From JAKVCB01 sp963578605 (GTDB lineage Bacteria > Planctomycetota > Planctomycetia > Pirellulales > Lacipirellulaceae): a stretch of 64,000 bases of DNA. Each line of letters opens with the position of its first letter. Position 1 is the first letter of the stretch. Positions 32,032-41,151 of this stretch are shown here, piece by piece. The DNA is taken from contig CAUZEA010000021.1 of NCBI GenBank assembly GCA_963578605.1, forward strand, positions 3,793-67,792. Reading direction: 5' to 3'. Made by a program: the position numbers and the translations under genes. The notes under the pieces were generated by a model. The model was not told the DNA's origin. It did not search any database and was given only the letters and a program-made list of their open reading frames with translations.

Positions 32032-33336
32032 TCAGCGGCGATCGATTACTGGGCGGCGGGGTAACCACCATACCACCAAGATCAGTGCCACCAGTAAGAT
32101 CGTGAGCGAAATTCCAAAACTCACCTGGAACGCAGCCTGCTCGCCGAGCGGTGTTTTCAGCCTGTCGGCCACGCTCCCGTAAACAAGGGGCATCGCCCCG
32201 CAGGGCAACAAGATCAAACCGCAAAACGCCATGTTGCGGCGGGTTTTCTCAGGGGCACTACAGCAGGCAACATAATTGGGAAAATAGAGGCCAAAAAGTT
32301 CGCCCGCACCCATGATGCCAAAACTCAGCAGAAACCAGTAACCGGGGGCGAACATCGTTATGACGACAGCGAGCATACAAAGTGAGGTTGTTGCGATCAG
32401 CGGTAGCTTGGGAAAACTACGAACCAGCAACCACCCTAAAAAGATTCCCATGGCCGCTTTGAAACCAAAACGCAAAGCGTTTTGATAGCCAACCAAATCC
32501 TGGGAATCGACACCAACAGCGGTTGGCGTATAAAGTGTGATTGTCGGCATGATACTGTACCCGGCAAAAACCAATAAATAACCAATCACGGCTATCAGGA
32601 TCAATCGGTTTGTAATGAATTCCCCAAACCCACCAAAAACCGTTGCGACAAATGGCTCTCGCCTGATCTCGATTGCAGGTTGCGGTATGTTCATTCTCGC
32701 AGTACACCATGCCGCGACCAACATCAGTGGTACCACAACCGCGTAAAGCAAAGCGTAGTTGAACCGAAATCCAAACTGCGAAATTGCTGCACCTGTCCAC
32801 TCGCGATCCAATAACCACTGCGATCCCAACGATCCGAGCACGGCCATAAACGCGCCGGGACCTGTCGACAGCGCAAATGCCTGCCCACGCCGACGCGACG
32901 ATAAGGCACGACCGAGGATTTCCCACGTAAAAGCAACGCAAGTTCCATTTGTCATGCCGACAACCGCTGCATGCAAAACCACGGTTAGCATCGCAATGTG
33001 GGGAACAGGCAACAACAGTGCCACCACCACCACTGCAGCCATCGCGGCCGAAATGGCATATCCAACTGCCACGATCGGCTTGAGCAGTCGGACGTAAGGG
33101 AATAGCCACGCCATGATCACAGCCGTCGGTGCAAACCATACGTAAATGGAGCTCGGTAAATTACAGATCATGTTGCTGTAGCCCAGTTGCTCCAAAAGAG
33201 ATGCCTGGGTAAGACCAACATAAAGTACGGGAGCTGCTAGATAGATCATTCCCCAAGTCAGGCCGTAGAGTACAATGTTGTACGACTGCTCGCGGTCGCT
33301 GAGGGGACACTCGGTCGAGGCGTTGACTGTGGACAT
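32032..33336 (-). CDS. Major facilitator superfamily transporter
   Basis: About 434 residues with some twelve hydrophobic helices and polar loops, for example IVLYGLTWGMIYLAAPVLYVG, MLTVVLHAAVVGMTNGTCVAF and LILIAVIGYLLVFAGYSIMP (each seen in the translation). A basic cytoplasmic loop SSRRRGQAFAL fits the MFS loop pattern after helix 4-5. There is no extra catalytic domain. The start at 33336 (MSTVNAS) removes 25 poor residues of an upstream-open frame. It sits among a sugar-acid-like gene set, so it may import or export the corresponding sugar or acid; that is inference from location. It is divergent from the DoxX gene. Confidence 0.8.
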   Translation of the reverse strand: MSTVNASTECPLSDREQSYNIVLYGLTWGMIYLAAPVLYVGLTQASLLEQLGYSNMICNLPSSIYVWFAPTAVIMAWLFPYVRLLKPIVAVGYAISAAMAAVVVVALLLPVPHIAMLTVVLHAAVVGMTNGTCVAFTWEILGRALSSRRRGQAFALSTGPGAFMAVLGSLGSQWLLDREWTGAAISQFGFRFNYALLYAVVVPLMLVAAWCTARMNIPQPAIEIRREPFVATVFGGFGEFITNRLILIAVIGYLLVFAGYSIMPTITLYTPTAVGVDSQDLVGYQNALRFGFKAAMGIFLGWLLVRSFPKLPLIATTSLCMLAVVITMFAPGYWFLLSFGIMGAGELFGLYFPNYVACCSAPEKTRRNMAFCGLILLPCGAMPLVYGSVADRLKTPLGEQAAFQVSFGISLTILLVALILVVWWLPRRPVIDRR

Positions 33337-33457
33337 CGGATGGAAAAAATCAGGGGATAGAATTGGTAATTCGTTGCATCCTAGCCATCGCGGTCTGCAC
33401 TGGTCGGCCACCGTTGCGGGTCAGGCTGCCGGACACGGAGCAGGAACCATCTCTCAA

Positions 33458-33491
33458 ATCAGACTGTTTCTGATATCAGACTGTTTCTGAT
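33458..33491. repeat. Two tandem 17-bp hairpin-forming units (atcagactgtttctgat)
   Basis: The unit atcagactgtttctgat is itself an inverted repeat (atcag/ctgat) and occurs twice without a spacer, in the divergent promoter region between the MFS and DoxX genes. A 12-base repeat (acttgtaagcga) follows, with its second copy ending at the DoxX start codon. This layout would suit a repressor binding site, but no regulator is known. Confidence 0.7.
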
Positions 33492-33551
33492 AGAATGGGA
33501 GGGAGGCCCTCCGGCAACTTGTAAGCGACTCTCTGCCAATACTTGTAAGCG

Positions 33552-34481
33552 ATGAAGACCAGCACAACTCTCTCTAATTCGGCAACCGCGTGCAAGGCCT
33601 TTTTGGTGCTCTTGCGACTGGTGATTGGTTGGCACCTGCTTTATGAGGGCTTGTACAAGCTTGATACCTACAACACCAATCAACCCTGGTCGGCCTGGCA
33701 GTTCCTGGCACAGGCCGAAGGTCCGCTCGGCCAACCATTTCGCAACCTTGTTCTCCAGGAGCCCGCCGAAGCTGCGTATGACCAGGCCATCATCGGTGAC
33801 CAGTGGCTAACGCTCTTAGAGCGTTTTAACACCTACTACAGAGTTACTCCAGACCAGCGCGATTCTGCGGCAGGAGAGCTGCGTTTTGTTGAGGACCGTC
33901 TGAAGGGGGAGTTCTTCGAAGATCCCGATCTGCGGCAGGCCCTTCAGCAATATCGGGACGACTCGTCAAAACCGGTCCGTTTGCTGACCACCAGCGAGCA
34001 ACAGCGATTGGTGGAAAATCGCCGGCTGCTGGATGCCAAACTTATGGAACTCAGGGGAAACTACCAGTACCAATTGCTCGGCTTGCTGACTCCCGCACAA
34101 AGGGCACACGGGGATTGGATGGTGAACTCCGGCTGGATTGGCTGGATTAATCGCCTCGTGATCTGGGGCTTGATCGCCAGTGGTGGTTGCCTGTTGATTG
34201 GACTGTTCAGCCGTTTCTCCGCAGTTGTTGCGGCGCTCATGCTGTTGTTGTTCTATTTTGCGATGCCACCGCTGCCTGGATTAACGGGAACAGCTGTCGG
34301 TAGTTCGCATTACCTGTATATCAACAACAACATGATCGAAGCGATTGCCTTGCTCATGTTAGCAACCACCAATTCTGGCCGCTGGCTGGGGCTCGACGCG
34401 GTCGTAAGTCCCGTTTTGGCGATTACCGGACGGTCGCTCCGCGGCAAGCAACCATCTGCCGATATCGAAACTTCCACATAA
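33552..34481 (+). CDS. DoxX-family membrane protein
   Basis: DoxX-type N-terminal helix with the LRLVIGWHLLYEGLYKL block (residues about 22-38), then a long soluble insert (about 45-185) and two or three C-terminal helices (LVIWGLIASGGCLLIGLF, VVAALMLLLFYFAM, and a MIEAIALLMLAT helix). The helical insert between helix 1 and the rest is larger than in the typical 130-residue DoxX. DoxX proteins are membrane proteins linked to respiration or redox homeostasis. Planctomycete versions often precede Tat-exported oxidoreductases, as here, so a role in supporting an exported dehydrogenase is plausible. The ATG lies directly after a short repeat. Confidence 0.75.
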   Translation: MKTSTTLSNSATACKAFLVLLRLVIGWHLLYEGLYKLDTYNTNQPWSAWQFLAQAEGPLGQPFRNLVLQEPAEAAYDQAIIGDQWLTLLERFNTYYRVTPDQRDSAAGELRFVEDRLKGEFFEDPDLRQALQQYRDDSSKPVRLLTTSEQQRLVENRRLLDAKLMELRGNYQYQLLGLLTPAQRAHGDWMVNSGWIGWINRLVIWGLIASGGCLLIGLFSRFSAVVAALMLLLFYFAMPPLPGLTGTAVGSSHYLYINNNMIEAIALLMLATTNSGRWLGLDAVVSPVLAITGRSLRGKQPSADIETST

Positions 34482-34699
34482 AATGTGAAGTAAAATGTAA
34501 AATGAGAAGGACCGTAATGGTAAAGGTCTCAGGACCCGTCCAGGCAGGTCCCTCGGTACGAAACAGCCCTTACCGACCACAACTGGAGAAATGGCGGATC
34601 GCAGTGACGCCTGTAAAAACGTCGGGCCAAAGTCCCGAAAGGAACCGCAACAGGTGATCTCAAATTCCTCGCTTCCAAGATAAGGCTTCGAACTCCCCC

Positions 34700-36229
34700 A
34701 TGAACCTGACAACGGAACAACGGCAAACAGGCCAACAGAATTTCTATAATTCTCTGGGAGTGACACGGCGCGATTTTTTGAAGGCCTCGGCGGCAGTGCC
34801 GATAGCCGGGGCTTTTTATTTCGGCTATGCGGAGTTAGGTGGCAGCCCGGTCCGGGCAGGTTTGATTGGGGCGGGTAGTCAAGGAGGGGTGTTGTTGACC
34901 TATTCCAACCCGGACTACCTTCGGTTCGTCGCTTTTTCGGATATCCGCCCCTCCCAGGTCGAACGCGTCAAAGCGGGTGGCCAGGAGGATCCAGACCGGA
35001 TCGGATTTCTCAAGAAATACAAAATGAGCGAAGTACAATTCGCTCAGGACATACGCTACTACGAAGACTACCGCCAGTTGCTCGAAAATCCCGACATTGA
35101 ACTGGTGGTAATTGCGCTGCCATTGCGCAACCACTATCAAGTGGTCATCGATGCGCTCGACGCTGGAAAACATGTCTTGTGTGAATCGCTTTTGGCTGGC
35201 GATGTCGGGCAGTGCAAGGAGATGGCTCGCAAGGCCCAGCAGTCAGGTTTGCATCTGGCGGTGGGTCATCAACGAAACTACAGCCTTCTTTACGACAACG
35301 CCCGATCGATCGTTGACGATGGTCTTTTGGGCGATATCCATCACGTCCGTGCCTATTGGCACCGGAACAACACCTGGCCTCGCATGCATGATGGAAAGCC
35401 AATTATACAAAATGGCGAAATTGAGTTGGTCAACAAATGGCAAATGCCAATCAACGGACTCGATTCCCAGGTCGACGTCGAGAAGTATGGTTACCAATCG
35501 CTGGAAGAACTCTGCTGGTGGCGACTTTATCGTCGCACGAGCGAGGGCCTGCTGGCCGAGCTGGGTAGTCATCAATTCGATGCCTGCAGCATGTTGCTTG
35601 GGCAGGTACAACCGCTAAGTGTCTGCGGTATCGGTACCAGGTATGCCTCCAGCGGTGATGACCAGATCGACGACCAGATCTTTGCAACCTTCGAATTTCC
35701 GGGAAAAACCCACCCGCAGGGCAAAGAGTCAGGGAATAACCCTCAAGATATTGTGGTCGCGAGTTATTCGGCAATCACGTCGAACTCGCAGGATCAGTAT
35801 GGCGAGCAAATCAGCGGTACCCGCGGTACCCTGTTTGTCGAACAGGAAAAAGATGCCATGCTCTTCAAAGAAATGGAACCGGGGAAATCAACCTCCGCGT
35901 CCCCCACGGCGGTGACGGTCGTCACCAATGATGCCGGGTCACCAACCCTCGATACCGCCGAAAGCGACAGCCCGACAGGGAGTGGCGCAGGGTGGGCACG
36001 AGATTCGACACAAGAGCAGGCCGGATATGGGTTCCGCGAAGAGATGGAGCATCTTGCCTGGTGCATCCGGAACCCGGCCCCTGAGAATCAACCCCGCTGT
36101 GGTGCTGATGTCGGGTTAGCAACCGCCGTCTGCGTGCTGACCACAAAACGGGCAATCCAGGAGGGGACCACAATTGAATTCCAGCCCGAGTGGTTCGATC
36201 CCGCCAGCGACGAGGTTCCCCCGGTTTGA
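34700..36229 (+). CDS. Tat-exported Gfo/Idh/MocA-family oxidoreductase
   Basis: A twin-arginine leader (VTRRDFLKASAAVPIAGA, residues about 15-32) precedes a GFO/IDH/MocA domain. It has the nucleotide-binding motif AGLIGAGSQGG, the GKHVLCESLLA block at the EKP position, and HRNNTWPRMH and LAELGSHQFDAC in the C-terminal substrate-binding part. Members are NAD(P)-dependent oxidoreductases acting on sugars or cyclitols; Tat-exported ones keep a tightly bound nucleotide. A linker with Pro/Ser/Thr (about 395-430) is probably flexible. It follows the DoxX gene by about 220 bases on the same strand. Confidence 0.85.
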   Translation: MNLTTEQRQTGQQNFYNSLGVTRRDFLKASAAVPIAGAFYFGYAELGGSPVRAGLIGAGSQGGVLLTYSNPDYLRFVAFSDIRPSQVERVKAGGQEDPDRIGFLKKYKMSEVQFAQDIRYYEDYRQLLENPDIELVVIALPLRNHYQVVIDALDAGKHVLCESLLAGDVGQCKEMARKAQQSGLHLAVGHQRNYSLLYDNARSIVDDGLLGDIHHVRAYWHRNNTWPRMHDGKPIIQNGEIELVNKWQMPINGLDSQVDVEKYGYQSLEELCWWRLYRRTSEGLLAELGSHQFDACSMLLGQVQPLSVCGIGTRYASSGDDQIDDQIFATFEFPGKTHPQGKESGNNPQDIVVASYSAITSNSQDQYGEQISGTRGTLFVEQEKDAMLFKEMEPGKSTSASPTAVTVVTNDAGSPTLDTAESDSPTGSGAGWARDSTQEQAGYGFREEMEHLAWCIRNPAPENQPRCGADVGLATAVCVLTTKRAIQEGTTIEFQPEWFDPASDEVPPV

Positions 36230-36281
36230 CCGCTGGGTAGCCTTTTACAGGCTGCCGGTGATGCCCCGGCCGAAAGCCCTG

Positions 36282-37658
36282 TCAGGCGATTTTCAGGTGC
36301 TGGTGATCGATCTTCTCCCGGTCAAACACCCCCAAGCCCAGCAAGCTGGCCAGGGGGATATGCTGGGGGTGACGAATGGGAAAGCTTTCCGATTGGTCGG
36401 TGCCGAGACCCTCTATTGCGTCACGACCCATGCGGGCTACGGCGGGCCATCCCTCCTGGGCCCGCTTGGCGTCGATAATTCCCCACCCGACATGGTCCAG
36501 GGCAACCGGGTCGGTGGCAAAAAATAATGACTTGTAATCCCACGTGGCAAACGTGTTATTCCAGCTGCCGGGCCCCCCTTCGTAGTTCCCGACCAGCCCG
36601 TCCAGGATTTGCAACACGCACTTCTGGCGAGTTTGTGGCAGTGAAACCATTGCCGGGATAAAGGTGTGGCAATGGTTCAGGGCGGTTGTGAACGCCTGTT
36701 CCGAGCCAGGCAAAGCCCCCGGATGGCTGCGGGAAACATTGTTTACCAGACCGTGTGACATATTCTTCAATGCCAGGGTAACTCCCGCTGATCGATGGTC
36801 CTTGAGAACCGGGATTGAAATGATTTTGTCGACCTTTTGGGTGACGATTTTTGCGAGATGTGATCGAAAGCGACGATCGTCGTGGGGATCGTGGAGGGTT
36901 TCGTTGTCGCAAAAAGCCAACTCCCGGTAGACGTCTCGATCGTAGCCCGAGACGTTGTGCTGCCGTTGCTGACCACGAACCTGACCGTCGATCTCCAGTT
37001 GGGCACCATCGTAGCCAGCGGAAGAACACTCCCAATGCACGCCTTCAGGTAACATCGCCGTGTAGCCAGCCTGAATAAAGTCAATGCGGTAACGGTCAAA
37101 GACCAGAATATCATTGAGCCTGACCCCTGCGGCAACCAGACTTTCCACGACTTCCGCCACAACTTCGTAACTTGAAATAGGGCCGGGTCGGCGGAGATCC
37201 ACCACGGGACCTGCCACACTCGTGTCTACCCCTACCTTGGGGACCATACCGACTGGCACGACTTTGATGCCAACACGATCGCCCAACTGGAAAAAACTGC
37301 GCCAGGCATCGACGGCCGTCTCGGACTCGGGAACGAGTTGCTGCATCCCGCGCTGGATCATCAGCTTGACCGCCGTCCGGTTGCGCTGGCCATCGGTGAC
37401 CGAGCCGGGGTGCTGTACCTCAATGACACGCCCCGGATAGGGTCCCGGCATCCCTGGCTGGTCCTGCAAAGCTGAAATTGAAGCCTGGGACGGCAGAAGG
37501 TTTGCGTTAATCTGGTTGCTCGGCCAGCGAGGGTCAACCAAATTGTGGCGTCGCCCACAACCCAGTAGCGTACCTGCAGCCAGGCTGCCAAGCAGTGCGC
37601 GACGATCAATCGTGCCAGAGCTTAAAGACGGCTGCCGGCGCCGCGAGCGTTCAGTCAT
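36282..37658 (-). CDS. Tat-lipoprotein with DUF362 domain, copy 1
   Basis: The leader has a twin-Arg IDRRALLGSLAAGTLLGCG with a lipobox Cys (LLGC, about residue 34), so Tat export and lipidation are predicted. The DUF362 domain (PF04015) has blocks DRVGIKVVPVG, ISIPVLKDHRSAGVTLALKN, GLVNNV and LFFATDPVALDHVG. DUF362 proteins often carry iron-sulfur clusters in other bacteria, but no 4Fe-4S cysteine motif is seen here. Function is not known. This is the last of three tandem paralogues on the minus strand and is closest to copy 2 (about 90% by eye). Confidence 0.85.
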   Translation of the reverse strand: MTERSRRRQPSLSSGTIDRRALLGSLAAGTLLGCGRRHNLVDPRWPSNQINANLLPSQASISALQDQPGMPGPYPGRVIEVQHPGSVTDGQRNRTAVKLMIQRGMQQLVPESETAVDAWRSFFQLGDRVGIKVVPVGMVPKVGVDTSVAGPVVDLRRPGPISSYEVVAEVVESLVAAGVRLNDILVFDRYRIDFIQAGYTAMLPEGVHWECSSAGYDGAQLEIDGQVRGQQRQHNVSGYDRDVYRELAFCDNETLHDPHDDRRFRSHLAKIVTQKVDKIISIPVLKDHRSAGVTLALKNMSHGLVNNVSRSHPGALPGSEQAFTTALNHCHTFIPAMVSLPQTRQKCVLQILDGLVGNYEGGPGSWNNTFATWDYKSLFFATDPVALDHVGWGIIDAKRAQEGWPAVARMGRDAIEGLGTDQSESFPIRHPQHIPLASLLGLGVFDREKIDHQHLKIA

Positions 37659-37714
37659 AAAACATCTTCTGCGAAAGGGACGGCGGAGTAACTCCCTACC
37701 AGGGGATGTTCCTC

Positions 37715-37720
37715 AGTATA
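37715..37720 (-). promoter_or_regulatory. Putative -10 element of DUF362 copy 1
   Basis: On the minus strand the sequence reads TATACT, about 60 bases before the start, within a context shared with the two paralogues (ctata-t-ag). No convincing -35 was seen. Confidence 0.35.
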
Positions 37721-37849
37721 GACCACAAACGATAGAACTACAGTGAGGTTTATCTCTCCGAACAAAGCCCCCAACGTGTGCCCCCAGGGCAGCCTTCCGG
37801 GGGCTACAACTGGCGCCGCTGCCGGCGGGCCCCCTTGCGAAGGCCTGGG

Positions 37850-39232
37850 TCAGACAAGGGTCACGCGCTGGTGGTCAATTTTCTGCCGGTCAAAGACCCC
37901 CAAGCCCAGCAAGCTGGCCAAGGGGATATGCTGGGGTTGACGAATGTGAAAGTCTTCCGATTGGTCGGTGCCGAGACCCTCTACCGCGTCACGTCCCATG
38001 CGGGCTACGGCGGGCCATCCCTCCTGGGCCCGCTTGGCGTCGATAATTTCCCACCCGACATGGTCCAGGGCAACCGGGTCGGTGGCAAAGAACAAGGACT
38101 TGTAATCCCACGTGGCAAACGTGTCATTCCAGTTACCAGGTCCCCCTTCATAGTTCCCGACCAGCCCGTCCAGGATTTGCAACACGCACTTTTCGCGAGT
38201 TTGTGGCAGCGAAACCATCGCCGGGATAAAGGTGTGGCAATGGTTCAGGGAGGTTGTGAACGCCTGTTCCGAGCCAGGTAAGGCTCCCGGGTGGCTGCGA
38301 CAGACGTTATTGACCAGACCGTGTGACATATTCTTCAGCGCCAAAGTAACCCCTGCCGATCGATGGTCCTTGAGAACGGGTATCGAGATGATTTTGTCGA
38401 CCTTTTGGGTGACGATTTTCGAGAGATGTGATCGGAAGCGACGATCGTCGTGGGGATCGTGGATCGATTCGTCTTGGCAAAAAGCCAGTTCCCGGTAGAC
38501 GTCTCGATCGTAGCCCGAGACGTTGCGCTGCCGTCGCTGACCACGAATCTGACCGTCGAGTTCCAGTTGGGCAGCATCGTAGCCCGTCGCGGAAGAACAC
38601 TCCCAATGCACGCCTTCGGGCAACATCGCCGTGTAGCCAGCCCGAATAAAGCCAATGCGGAAACGTTCGAAGACCAGAATGTCGTTACGCCTGACCCCTG
38701 CGGTAACCAGACTTTCCACGACTTCTGTGACGACCTCATAACTTGAAATAGGGCCGGGCCGGCGGAGATCGACCACGGGACCTAGCACACTCGTGTCTGC
38801 CCCCGGTTTGGCAACCATACCGACTGGCACGACTTTGATGCCAACACGATCACCCAACTGGAAAAAACTGCGCCAGGCATCGACGGCCGTCTCTGACTCG
38901 GGAACGAGTTGCTGCATCCCGCGCTGGATCATCAGCTTGACCGCCGTCCGGTTGCGCTGGCCATCGGTGACCGAGCCGGGGTGTTGCACTTCAATCACGC
39001 GACCAGGGTAGGGACCAGGCATCCCAAGCCTATCCCCTGAAGCCGACATGGAGGCCTGACGCATCGCCGAATCCACGCCAATCTCGTTACTCGGCCACCG
39101 CGGATTCACCACCGAACCACTGCGACGACCGCAACCCAGGAGTGCGCCCGCAGCCAGGCCACCAAGCATTGTGCGACGGTGAATCGTGCCAGAGTTTGAG
39201 GACAGCTGTTGGTGCCGTTGGCATTGGTTCAT
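37850..39232 (-). CDS. Tat-lipoprotein with DUF362 domain, copy 2
   Basis: Same architecture as copy 1: twin-Arg leader (IHRRTMLGGLAAGALLGCG) with lipobox, then a DUF362 domain with ISIPVLKDHRSAGVTLALKN and ATDPVALDHVGWEIIDAK. The start at 39232 (MNQCQRHQ) is chosen over an in-frame ATG at 39250 because the paralogue has the same start. The C-terminal block ASLLGLGVFDRQKIDHQ is shared by all three copies. Residues near the domain core are conserved, so all three copies appear active. The role is unknown; possibly an exported redox or maturation protein. Confidence 0.85.
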   Translation of the reverse strand: MNQCQRHQQLSSNSGTIHRRTMLGGLAAGALLGCGRRSGSVVNPRWPSNEIGVDSAMRQASMSASGDRLGMPGPYPGRVIEVQHPGSVTDGQRNRTAVKLMIQRGMQQLVPESETAVDAWRSFFQLGDRVGIKVVPVGMVAKPGADTSVLGPVVDLRRPGPISSYEVVTEVVESLVTAGVRRNDILVFERFRIGFIRAGYTAMLPEGVHWECSSATGYDAAQLELDGQIRGQRRQRNVSGYDRDVYRELAFCQDESIHDPHDDRRFRSHLSKIVTQKVDKIISIPVLKDHRSAGVTLALKNMSHGLVNNVCRSHPGALPGSEQAFTTSLNHCHTFIPAMVSLPQTREKCVLQILDGLVGNYEGGPGNWNDTFATWDYKSLFFATDPVALDHVGWEIIDAKRAQEGWPAVARMGRDAVEGLGTDQSEDFHIRQPQHIPLASLLGLGVFDRQKIDHQRVTLV

Positions 39233-39287
39233 AAAACACCTTCTGCTCAAAGGCGGTGGGGGTGTCGCCCTACCGGGGAACCTTCTT

Positions 39288-39293
39288 ATTATA
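39288..39293 (-). promoter_or_regulatory. Putative -10 element of DUF362 copy 2
   Basis: Reads TATAAT on the minus strand, about 56-61 bases before the start at 39232, in the same context (ctataataag) as copy 3. Confidence 0.35.
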
Positions 39294-39448
39294 GACCATA
39301 ATAGCTACGACTATGCAGCGACTTTTGTTTCTTGCAGCGTGACGTTCTCTTTCCAGTTGCGGTCTGGAGATCCCAGCGATGAAGTCCCCAAGGTTTGATC
39401 ACGGGGCAGCCTTCGGTGGGCTACGGGACCCCTATCCGAAAGCCCATG

Positions 39449-40825
39449 TCAGGTGATTGTCACGCGCTGGTGATCAATCTTCTGCCGGTCAAAGACTCCC
39501 AAGCCGAGCAAGCTGGCCAAGGGAATATGCTGGGGGTGACGAATGGGAAACACCTCCGACTCGTCGGTGCCAAAACCCTCTACTGCGTCACGACCCATAC
39601 GGGCTACGGCGGGCCATCCCTCCTCGGCTCGCTTGGCGTCGATAATTCCCCACCCGACATGATCCAGCGCAACCGGGTCGGTGGCAAAGAACAAGGATTT
39701 GTAATCCCACGTGGTAAACGTGGGATGCCAGGCACCGGGTCCTCCTTCATAAGTCCCGACCAGCCCGTCCAGGATCTGCAACACGCACTTCTGGCGAGTT
39801 TGTGGCAATGTAACCATGGCCGGGATAAAAGTGTGGCAGTGATTTAGTGTCGTGGTTGCGGCCTGCTCGGAGCCTGGCAAACCGAAAGGATGGCTGCGTG
39901 CAACATTGTTGACCAGGCCGTGTGACATATTCTTCAATGCCAGGGTCACCCCCGCTGATTGATGGTCCTTGAGAACTGGTATCGAAATGATTTTGTCGAC
40001 TTTTTGTGTCACGATTTTTGAGAGATGTGACCGAAAGCGACGGTCGTCACTGGGGTGGTGAAAAGCTTCGCAATCACAAAAGGCCAACTCCCGGTAAACA
40101 TCTCGATCGTAACCTGCGACGTGGCTTTGACGTGGCTCACCTCGTATTTGCCCGTCGATCTCTAGTTGGACATTATCGACGATCGTGGAAGAACACTCCC
40201 AATGGACCCCGTCAGGCAACATGACCGTGTAGCCGGCCTGAATAAATTCATTACGGTAACGTTCGAAGACCAGAATGTCATTACGCCGGACCCCTGCGGC
40301 AACCAGACTATCCACAACTTCGGCGACAACTTCATAACTTGAAATAGGGCCAGGCCGACGGAGATCGACCAGTGGCCCCTCGACACTCTCGTCTGCCCCC
40401 GGTTTGTGAACCATACCGACGGGTACGACTTTGATGCCGACACGATCACCCAACTGGAAGAAACGACGCCAGGCATCGACAGCGGTCTCTGCCTCGGGGA
40501 CAAGCTGCTGCATACCGCGCTGGATCATCAGCTTGACCGCCGCCCGGTTGCGCTGGCCATCGGTGACCGAACCGGCGTGCCGCACTTCAACCACGCGACC
40601 AGGGTAGGGGCCAGGCATCCCCAGCCTGTCTTCTGAGCCCAAAATGGGAGCCTGGCGCATTGCCGAATTCACACCAATCTCGTTACCTGGCCACCGTGGA
40701 TCTACCGAACCACTGCGACGACCGCAACCCAGGAGCGCACCCGCAGCCAGGCCGCCAAGTAATGTGCGACGATCCATCATGCAAGAGGTTGAAGGCAGCT
40801 GCTGGTGCCGCCGGCATTGGCTCAT
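39449..40825 (-). CDS. Tat-lipoprotein with DUF362 domain, copy 3 (most diverged)
   Basis: Twin-Arg leader (MDRRTLLGGLAAGALLGCG) with lipobox and the same DUF362 blocks (ISIPVLKDHQSAGVTLALKN, ATDPVALDHVGWGIIDAK). It is more diverged than copies 1 and 2 are from each other, for example SHPFGLPGSEQAATTTLNH against SHPGALPGSEQAFTTALNH. The start at 40825 (MSQCRRHQ) is matched by copy 2; an ATG at 40858 would add 11 residues. The order suggests that copy 3 split off first and copies 1 and 2 arose later by tandem duplication of about 1.57 kb. Confidence 0.85.
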   Translation of the reverse strand: MSQCRRHQQLPSTSCMMDRRTLLGGLAAGALLGCGRRSGSVDPRWPGNEIGVNSAMRQAPILGSEDRLGMPGPYPGRVVEVRHAGSVTDGQRNRAAVKLMIQRGMQQLVPEAETAVDAWRRFFQLGDRVGIKVVPVGMVHKPGADESVEGPLVDLRRPGPISSYEVVAEVVDSLVAAGVRRNDILVFERYRNEFIQAGYTVMLPDGVHWECSSTIVDNVQLEIDGQIRGEPRQSHVAGYDRDVYRELAFCDCEAFHHPSDDRRFRSHLSKIVTQKVDKIISIPVLKDHQSAGVTLALKNMSHGLVNNVARSHPFGLPGSEQAATTTLNHCHTFIPAMVTLPQTRQKCVLQILDGLVGTYEGGPGAWHPTFTTWDYKSLFFATDPVALDHVGWGIIDAKRAEEGWPAVARMGRDAVEGFGTDESEVFPIRHPQHIPLASLLGLGVFDRQKIDHQRVTIT

Positions 40826-41151
40826 ACAACACCTTCTGCTGTAGGAGGCTGGCTTCACAAGACCAAATCGCCCATTTCGTAAACGTGCTTATTATAGCCC
40901 GATCCGGACTCGGTGCCATAGATTTTTGCTCCTGCCCGGTTAGGCTCCCTGGCTAGTGTTGGCCTGTGGCTAGCCTGCGACAACCACAATGTCCGAAGAG
41001 TTGGCTATCATGTCTTGCTGGCGGGGACGGTGAACCGACATTAATGATCCAGGCTCAACCGGTCGACAAAACGTTACCGCTGGCCGTATGATTGGTCAAG
41101 AATTCAAACTTAAATGCACTGCAGACGCCTCAACGAAAGCCACCATCAACA
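40826..41151. other. Divergent intergenic region
   Basis: About 325 bases between the minus-strand DUF362 copy 3 and the plus-strand D-threonine-aldolase-like gene. It holds the putative -10 of copy 3. An inverted motif (ggctag / ctagcc) near 40950-40975 is weak. Otherwise nothing is seen. Confidence 0.5.
40891..40896 (-). promoter_or_regulatory. Putative -10 element of DUF362 copy 3
   Basis: Reads TATAAT on the minus strand (ggctataataag), about 66-71 bases before the start. The shared context with copy 2 supports a real promoter. Confidence 0.4.

Noticed and set aside
40940..40980. Inverted motif ggctag...ctagcc as an operator in the divergent region
   Set aside because: Only five to six bases match with a long spacer, which is expected by chance in sequence of this composition.
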